Notes under the pieces: model-generated | What the model saw: only the letters and a program-made list of their open reading frames with translations | Database searches by the model: none | Told to the model about the DNA's origin: nothing | Program-made: the position numbers and the translations under genes | In this document: piece after piece, positions 58,255 to 64,000 of the stretch | Layout of the letters: the number at the start of each line of letters is the position of its first letter | Position numbering within the stretch: the first letter of the stretch is position 1 | DNA from: Gracilibacillus salitolerans | Lineage (GTDB): Bacteria; Bacillota; Bacilli; Bacillales; Amphibacillaceae | Length of the DNA: 64,000 bases | NCBI RefSeq assembly: GCF_009650095.1 | Contig: NZ_CP045915.1 | Location: 1,736,001-1,800,000 of the forward strand | Reading direction: 5' to 3'

Positions 58255-59237
58255 TCAATAGACTATCACTAGATTATAAACAACTTCCTTTACTTGCGAC
58301 TATTTCTTTATTTGTTCTCATGTTTAGCTTTGGTTCGCTAAGATACACAGGTTTTTTCTCTACACAAGTATTTCTCAATCTATTTATCGATAATGCATTT
58401 CTAATTGTAATTGCAGTAGGAATGACATTTGTTATTTTATCTGGCGGTATTGATTTATCTGTTGGTTCATTGATAGCTCTGACAAGTATGGTTGCTGCGA
58501 GTTTAACAATGGAAGCACAATTATCACCCTGGATCGTCGTACCGATCAGCTTGTTGGTAGGTACTGTTTTTGGTGTTGTTCAAGGTGTTTTGATTCATTT
58601 ATACAATTTGCAACCTTTCATTGTAACATTAGCCGGAATGTTTTTAGCCCGGGGACTTAGCTATATGATTAGCGTCGAGACGATTTCCATTGATCATTCT
58701 TTTTTTAGCTATATGGCAAGTACACGAATTCCTTTACCGGGAGATAATTTTATTTCGATTAGTGTGGTGATTGCTCTTATTGTTGTTATTATTGCGATAT
58801 TTCTTGCTCATCTTACTAATTTTGGCAGAACAGTATACGCAATAGGTGGCAGTGAACAATCAGCAATGTTGATGGGCTTACCAGTTGGAAGGACCAAAAT
58901 ACTAATCTATACGTTAAGTGGGTTCTGTGCTTCTTTAGCAGGTTTAATCTTTACTTTCTATATGCTGTCAGGTTATGGCTTGCATGCGAATGGGATGGAA
59001 CTAGATACGATTGCAGCTGTTGTTATTGGTGGCACACTTTTAACAGGAGGTGCTGGTTATGTTGCTGGAAGTGTAGTTGGTGTGTTAATCCTCGGGATTA
59101 TTCAAACCATTATTGTTTTTGAAGGGACACTTAGCTCGTGGTGGACCAAAATTGCAATCGGCGTATTGTTGTTTTTATTTATTGTTTTACAGCGAGTGAT
59201 TGTATTAAGAAGTGAGAAGAAGCAGGCCAGTAACTAA
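58251..59237 (+). CDS. yjfF: Sugar ABC transporter permease, YjfF-like
   Basis: A 328-residue BPD_transp_2 permease (GMTFVILSGGIDLSVGSLIALTSMV; GGTLLTGGAGYVAGSVVGVLILG). It overlaps ytfT by ATGA. Two unlike permeases after one ATPase is the layout of the YtfQRT-YjfF furanose transporter rather than the single-permease ribose or xylose systems, which supports the substrate inference. Confidence 0.92.
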   Translation: MINRLSLDYKQLPLLATISLFVLMFSFGSLRYTGFFSTQVFLNLFIDNAFLIVIAVGMTFVILSGGIDLSVGSLIALTSMVAASLTMEAQLSPWIVVPISLLVGTVFGVVQGVLIHLYNLQPFIVTLAGMFLARGLSYMISVETISIDHSFFSYMASTRIPLPGDNFISISVVIALIVVIIAIFLAHLTNFGRTVYAIGGSEQSAMLMGLPVGRTKILIYTLSGFCASLAGLIFTFYMLSGYGLHANGMELDTIAAVVIGGTLLTGGAGYVAGSVVGVLILGIIQTIIVFEGTLSSWWTKIAIGVLLFLFIVLQRVIVLRSEKKQASN

Positions 59238-59264
59238 AAATGTGATAAGGGAGTGTGAGAAAAC

Positions 59265-62200
59265 ATGAAAAATAATCGAAACATTTCTCTCCTTATAATT
59301 TCGTTATTATTATTTCAGGTCATAGTAGGAAGTATTCCCATCACAGTCACAGTGATTGCAGAAGAGGGGGAACCAAATCAAGAAAGCAATCTCATCGTTC
59401 ATTATGATATGAAACAGACAGAAGAGGTAGAAGGCAAAACGGTTTTTAAAAATCTGTCAGATAATGAATTTGAAGGTGTTTATCAAAATGAGGACAAAGG
59501 CCGTCTGCTGGCTAATGAAGAGGTTGGCTTTGTCGCATTAGATGGTGGTTCAGCAGGCGATAACAATGCTTACATTGAAATCCCTAAGGCAGGTGATGGG
59601 AGTGATGTGTTATCGGATTTAGAGAATGTAACCGTAACCGCTTTAGTGAATTGGACAAATGATGGTGTGAATCGTTGGATATATGGTTTCGGAAAAATGG
59701 ACGATGACATTGCAAACGGAAACAGTTATCTATTTACAACACCACAACATGGTAATAGTAATAGTGCTGCTTCAGGAATTTCTGAGGCTGGTTGGCAGAA
59801 TGAAGCACTAATTACCGCAAGTGAAGCAATGTCTGCTAACAAGTGGAATGTTGTGACATCTGTTTTTAACGGTGCTGAGGATACGTTGACATTATTTATT
59901 AATGGTGATGAAGTAGCACAGGGTTCTACTAATGGTTTACAACTTGCCAATATTATTGATTCTAAAGCCTCGTTTTCAGGATTCATCGGTAGATCGATTT
60001 TTCAGAATGATGATTACTTTACAGGAATGGTGGCTGACTTCCGCATTCACGGTGATGCACTTTCATCAGTAGAAGTGGCTGATCTATCATCAGAATTGCA
60101 AGCCAAAAAGGATCCTTTAAATCAACTTTTGCTAGAGGATCAAAGGGAACAATTAACAATTGAATCGATGTTACATCAAGGAGATGATGTGGAGCAGGTG
60201 TCACATGATTTAAACTTACCGACAAGCGGTGATAACGGTGTAGAAATCACGTGGGATTCGAGTCATCCAGATGTGGTTGCCGAGGATGGTACCGTTCAAC
60301 GACCTCCCTTAGAGAAAGGGGATACAGTAGTAAAACTAACCGCCACCTTATCCTACCAAGGAGTAGCAACCACCAAAACATTTGAGGTGACAGTTGTAAA
60401 AGAATTTTCAGATCAGGAAAGAGCAGACCTTGATGCTACAGCGATTTCGATCTATAACCCTGACAGTGTCAAAGGGAATCTAAATTTAACGACAAGTGGT
60501 GATAATGAATCTGAAATTAGTTGGAAATCCTCACATCCTTCCATTATTAAAGGATCAGATGATATAGCTGATCAATCCCATCAATTGGGGTGGGTAGATC
60601 GTCCAGATGCAGACACGGAAGTAACCTTGACAGCTACTGTTCAATATAATGATGCAATTACAACAAAGGATTTTCAGGTTACTGTCAAAAAAGACCCAGG
60701 TGATAAAGAGTATGATGCCTATTTCTTTAGTTATTTTACGGGAGAATATGAAGGTGGAGAAGAAATTTCTTTTGCTGTAGCCGAAGATCCTTTACATTGG
60801 CGTGCTTTAAACAATGGTCAATCTGTGATCCAATCAAATATGGGTGAGAAAGGTTTACGTGATCCATTTGTGATTCGTGCACCAGAGGGTGATAAATTCT
60901 ACATGATTGCAACAGACTTAAAAATGGGTGAAAGCACGAATTTTGATCAAGCGCAAATTACGGGAAGCCATTCGATTATGGTATGGGAATCAGATGATCT
61001 TGTCAATTGGAGTGAACAACGTATGGTTGAGGTTGCTCCAAAAAATGGAGGCAACACCTGGGCACCAGAAGCATTTTATCATGAACCGACTGGTGAATAT
61101 GTGGTGTTTTGGGCCTCATCCATACCGAACGAAGAGACATATGGAGATTTCTCAAATGGTCGTCCAAATGGCCAGTATAATGTTATGTACTATGCTACAA
61201 CAAGAGATTTTCAAACGTTTTCTGATCCCGAGGTATTTATAGATGATAGCTTTCCAACTATTGATACAACGTTCATTGAACACGATGAAACATTTTACCG
61301 TTTTACAAAATCCGAAGCGAATTACAAAGTCTACTATGAAAAGGCACAAGATATTTTTGATGATTTAGATGGAATAGAGGAAAACGGCTTCCAATTTGAA
61401 GAAATTGCAGGAACAAAAGATGGTAATCAAGGTTTAATTGGACATGGCGGTAATAACGAAGGACAAACTATTTTCAAAGCAATTGATGAAGAAAAATGGT
61501 ACCTTTTCTTAGATTCCTGGCCATATCACGTGCGCTGGACAACTGATTTAGAAGATGGGCCCCAGCTAGTGGATAATGTACTGGATCCATCTGACTATGC
61601 ACTGCCACCTGGTCCACGTCATGGAACGGTTATTCCGATTACAAGTGAAGAGTATCAAGCTTTAACCGATCATTATCTTCCAGAAGGTCCAGATCCAACT
61701 GAAGATCCTGTTGTCCATTACTCCTTTGATGAGGAAGAGGATGGTGTTATTACTGACAACAGTGGAAATGGTTATGATGCAACAATACAAGGGAATGCAT
61801 CCATTGAAACAGAACAATCCATTGGAGATTCCCTGGGGTATATACAATTGGATGGAGAATCTAGATATGTCGACATGCCAGAAAACCTGATTCAACAAGA
61901 AAATTTGGAAAAAATGACGATATCGACTTGGGTAAAAGTAGATCGTAATGAAGCAGACCAACGTATCTTTGATTTTGCATCTGATACGGGAAGAACAGCG
62001 AACCGTAATAGTATGTATTTAAGTACACAAGGTGACGATGGACAGTTAGAATTTGCGACAGTAACCCCTTTTACAGAGAAGTTTGCAAATGCTTCATCAG
62101 ATTTACCGTCTGATTATAAGTATCGCTTAGCTTCAAGTCGGTTAGGATTAAACAATTGGCAACATGTTGCGGTCACTATTGATGGGTTTCAAGCTAGCCT

Positions 62201-64000
62201 GTTTGTTAATGGTGAAGAAGTATCTTCAAGTGATACATTTAATGTTGAACCGCGAATGCTGATGGAGACAACCATGAATTATCTAGGAAAATCAAGTCGT
62301 AACAACCAAGCATATTTTGCAGGTGGGTTCGATGAATTTAAGATATATAACCGCGCTCTGTCTGCTACAGAAATTGAAGAGTTAGCGGATGAAGTAACAG
62401 TCGAAGTACCTGAAGAACCTGTTTCGGAAACGTTAAAGGAAGCTATGCAGTCTTTAGTCGTACCCAATATTCAGGATGTAAGAGGAAATCTGAGATTACC
62501 GACTAAAGTAGCAGAGATTATTGATGTCACTTGGGAATCTTCTGTTCCGGATGTCATTACAACTACTGGTGAAGTAACGAGACCTGTACATGGTGAAGGT
62601 GACGCGGATGTTATGTTAATCGCAACATTAGAGTTAGACGGCGAAAAATTACGCAAAGCATTTAAAGCTAAAGTGAAGGAATTACCAGAAGAACAAGAAT
62701 ATCAAGGCTATGTATTCCCTTATTTTACAGGTGAAGGATATGAGAATGGAGAACAAGTCTACTTTGCTTTAAGTGAAGGAAATAATCCGTTAAAGTGGCA
62801 ACAATTAAATGAAGGGGAACCTGTATTCACTTCTGAGTTAGGTGAAGAAGGATTACGGGATCCATTCATTATTCGATCACCTGAAGGCGATACGTTTTAT
62901 ATGATTGCAACAGATCTAAAGATTTATGGTAATGGCGATTGGAACCGTGCCCAAACTCAAGGCAGTCGTTCGATTATGGTTTGGGAATCAAATGACCTTG
63001 TCAATTGGTCAGAACAACGGATGGTTGAAATAGCGCCACAAGAAGCAGGAAATACATGGGCACCTGAAATTTTCTATGATGACACGACAGGTGAGTATAT
63101 CATATTTTGGGCATCAAAGTTATATGAAGAACTGAATGACCGTAATAATGGCAACAGTTATCAGCGGATGATGTATACCAAAACCCGTGATTTCTATACA
63201 TTTACAGAACCAGAAGTGTATATGGACTATGGTTATTCGGTTATTGATACGACCATGATCGAACATGATGGAAAAATTTATCGTTTTACAAAAGATGAGC
63301 GAGGCAATCATCCAGAAAATTCTCCGAATGGGAAATTTATTTTCCAAGAGGTTGGAGATTCTGTGCTAGATCCAAACTTTGAAATGATTAAAGAAGGAGT
63401 AGGTAAAGGACAAATTAGTCAAGGAGAAGGACCTGCCATTTTTAAATCGAACACGGAAGAGAAATGGTATCTTTTTATCGACGAATTTGGTGGAAGAGGC
63501 TATGTGCCTTTTGAAACAACAGACCTTGATTCAGGTGAATGGACTATTCCTGAAGAATACGATTTACCAGACCGTCCGCGTCACGGTACGGTTTTGCCGA
63601 TTACTGCAAAGGAATATCAAGCATTATCACAACAAATACCCCAAGAGCAGGAAGAAGTGGCTGATAAGATAACATCCATTTCATTAGTTGAAAAAGATAT
63701 TACGCTACCTGTAAATGAGACAAAACAACTTTCAGTAGAAGTAACTCCAGATCAATCGGTTGACTTGTTATGGGCTTCTAACAATCAAGAAGTGGTGAAA
63801 GTCGATTCAGCTGGAAAAGTAACGGCTGTTAGCGCAGGAGAAGCATATATTACTGTATCCACTGTCGATGGTCTTCATACAGATGTTGCGAGAGTACTGG
63901 TAACAGAACAAGATGCAGAAGAACCATCAAATAAGTTGGAAATAGAAAAACAAACAGAAGTAAAGGCTGGAGAAACTTATTATCTTCAAGGCACCAAAGT
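59265..64000 (+). CDS. Secreted multidomain enzyme with two GH43 domains (3' end outside window)
   Basis: The frame runs from ATG 59265 (after AAGGGAG) to the end of the window without a stop: 1578 codons visible. A signal peptide (1-32, ending VIA) precedes a LamG-like domain (about 40-285) and two Ig-like aBig-type domains (about 295-475; EITWDSSHPDVV, EISWKSSHPSII). GH43 domain 1 (about 480-800) contains RDPF (D533), NTWAPEAFY and IDTTFIE. LamG 2 (about 808-1040), a third aBig domain (VTWESSVPDVI) and GH43 domain 2 (about 1142-1460; RDPF D1199, NTWAPEIFY, IDTTMIE) follow, then a Big2-type domain (about 1465-1550). It should act on extracellular arabinan or related polymers and feed the upstream furanose importer. 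Confidence 0.88.
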   Translation, partial: MKNNRNISLLIISLLLFQVIVGSIPITVTVIAEEGEPNQESNLIVHYDMKQTEEVEGKTVFKNLSDNEFEGVYQNEDKGRLLANEEVGFVALDGGSAGDNNAYIEIPKAGDGSDVLSDLENVTVTALVNWTNDGVNRWIYGFGKMDDDIANGNSYLFTTPQHGNSNSAASGISEAGWQNEALITASEAMSANKWNVVTSVFNGAEDTLTLFINGDEVAQGSTNGLQLANIIDSKASFSGFIGRSIFQNDDYFTGMVADFRIHGDALSSVEVADLSSELQAKKDPLNQLLLEDQREQLTIESMLHQGDDVEQVSHDLNLPTSGDNGVEITWDSSHPDVVAEDGTVQRPPLEKGDTVVKLTATLSYQGVATTKTFEVTVVKEFSDQERADLDATAISIYNPDSVKGNLNLTTSGDNESEISWKSSHPSIIKGSDDIADQSHQLGWVDRPDADTEVTLTATVQYNDAITTKDFQVTVKKDPGDKEYDAYFFSYFTGEYEGGEEISFAVAEDPLHWRALNNGQSVIQSNMGEKGLRDPFVIRAPEGDKFYMIATDLKMGESTNFDQAQITGSHSIMVWESDDLVNWSEQRMVEVAPKNGGNTWAPEAFYHEPTGEYVVFWASSIPNEETYGDFSNGRPNGQYNVMYYATTRDFQTFSDPEVFIDDSFPTIDTTFIEHDETFYRFTKSEANYKVYYEKAQDIFDDLDGIEENGFQFEEIAGTKDGNQGLIGHGGNNEGQTIFKAIDEEKWYLFLDSWPYHVRWTTDLEDGPQLVDNVLDPSDYALPPGPRHGTVIPITSEEYQALTDHYLPEGPDPTEDPVVHYSFDEEEDGVITDNSGNGYDATIQGNASIETEQSIGDSLGYIQLDGESRYVDMPENLIQQENLEKMTISTWVKVDRNEADQRIFDFASDTGRTANRNSMYLSTQGDDGQLEFATVTPFTEKFANASSDLPSDYKYRLASSRLGLNNWQHVAVTIDGFQASLFVNGEEVSSSDTFNVEPRMLMETTMNYLGKSSRNNQAYFAGGFDEFKIYNRALSATEIEELADEVTVEVPEEPVSETLKEAMQSLVVPNIQDVRGNLRLPTKVAEIIDVTWESSVPDVITTTGEVTRPVHGEGDADVMLIATLELDGEKLRKAFKAKVKELPEEQEYQGYVFPYFTGEGYENGEQVYFALSEGNNPLKWQQLNEGEPVFTSELGEEGLRDPFIIRSPEGDTFYMIATDLKIYGNGDWNRAQTQGSRSIMVWESNDLVNWSEQRMVEIAPQEAGNTWAPEIFYDDTTGEYIIFWASKLYEELNDRNNGNSYQRMMYTKTRDFYTFTEPEVYMDYGYSVIDTTMIEHDGKIYRFTKDERGNHPENSPNGKFIFQEVGDSVLDPNFEMIKEGVGKGQISQGEGPAIFKSNTEEKWYLFIDEFGGRGYVPFETTDLDSGEWTIPEEYDLPDRPRHGTVLPITAKEYQALSQQIPQEQEEVADKITSISLVEKDITLPVNETKQLSVEVTPDQSVDLLWASNNQEVVKVDSAGKVTAVSAGEAYITVSTVDGLHTDVARVLVTEQDAEEPSNKLEIEKQTEVKAGETYYLQGTK

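Overview
The window is AT-rich chromosomal DNA from a low-GC Gram-positive bacterium, most likely a Bacillaceae member of the Gracilibacillus/Amphibacillus/Oceanobacillus kind. Supporting this are YesM/YesN two-component pairs, three DUF624 (YesL-like) genes, YkuS- and YdjO-like small proteins, a DUF2512 protein, strong AGGAGG ribosome sites and cre-like boxes. The genus is inference. No rRNA, tRNA, transposase or CRISPR array was seen.

Most of the window is plant-polysaccharide catabolism. It runs as follows. (1) 1-4519: the 3' end of a GH2 beta-galactosidase-type enzyme, a Gfo/Idh/MocA oxidoreductase, a D-lyxose isomerase and an Axe2-type acetylxylan esterase. (2) 4893-8793: housekeeping genes (DUF2512, alpha/beta hydrolase, NhaC antiporter, RluA pseudouridine synthase). 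(3) 8928-19551: DUF624, YesN, YesM, an LplB/YtcP/YtcQ-type oligosaccharide importer without its own ATPase, then two cytoplasmic glycosidases (GH43 resembling exo-beta-1,3-galactanase; GH28-like beta-helix). (4) 19651-20849: YkuS and three very small hydrophilic proteins. (5) 21197-32634: a 2028-residue secreted enzyme of unrecognised catalytic family, an alginate-lyase-fold protein with ricin-B and AbfB (CBM42) modules, a GH43 beta-xylosidase and an alpha/beta esterase. (6) 34033-40053: 2-hydroxyacid dehydrogenase, sugar isomerase/epimerase, and a LacI regulator divergent from lacZ. (7) 40551-48223: two paralogous LacI-DUF624 pairs flanking a second ATPase-less sugar importer whose promoter carries paired operators and a cre-like box. 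(8) 48704-64000: a leftward sensory operon (anchored sugar-binding protein, YesN, YesM/LytS kinase, and a kinase-less HAMP protein) divergent from a YtfQRT-YjfF-like furanose importer, followed by the 5' part of a secreted protein with two GH43 domains.

Read together, extracellular multidomain enzymes would open arabinose/galactose/xylose-rich polymers, esterases would deacetylate them, three ABC importers would take up oligosaccharides and furanoses, and cytoplasmic GH43/GH28/GH2 enzymes would finish the digestion. Control appears to be by YesMN systems, LacI repressors and CcpA.

Two families of non-coding repeats stand out. One is a set of five long hairpins whose stems differ in sequence but keep pairing (33.5-33.9, 42.5-42.8 and 48.4-48.6 kb). 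The other is a three-copy element (6.3, 18.0 and 49.7 kb), one copy of which forms the 3' end of a yesN gene. These repeats and the sensory operon at 48.7-54.2 kb are the strongest candidates for something under-described.
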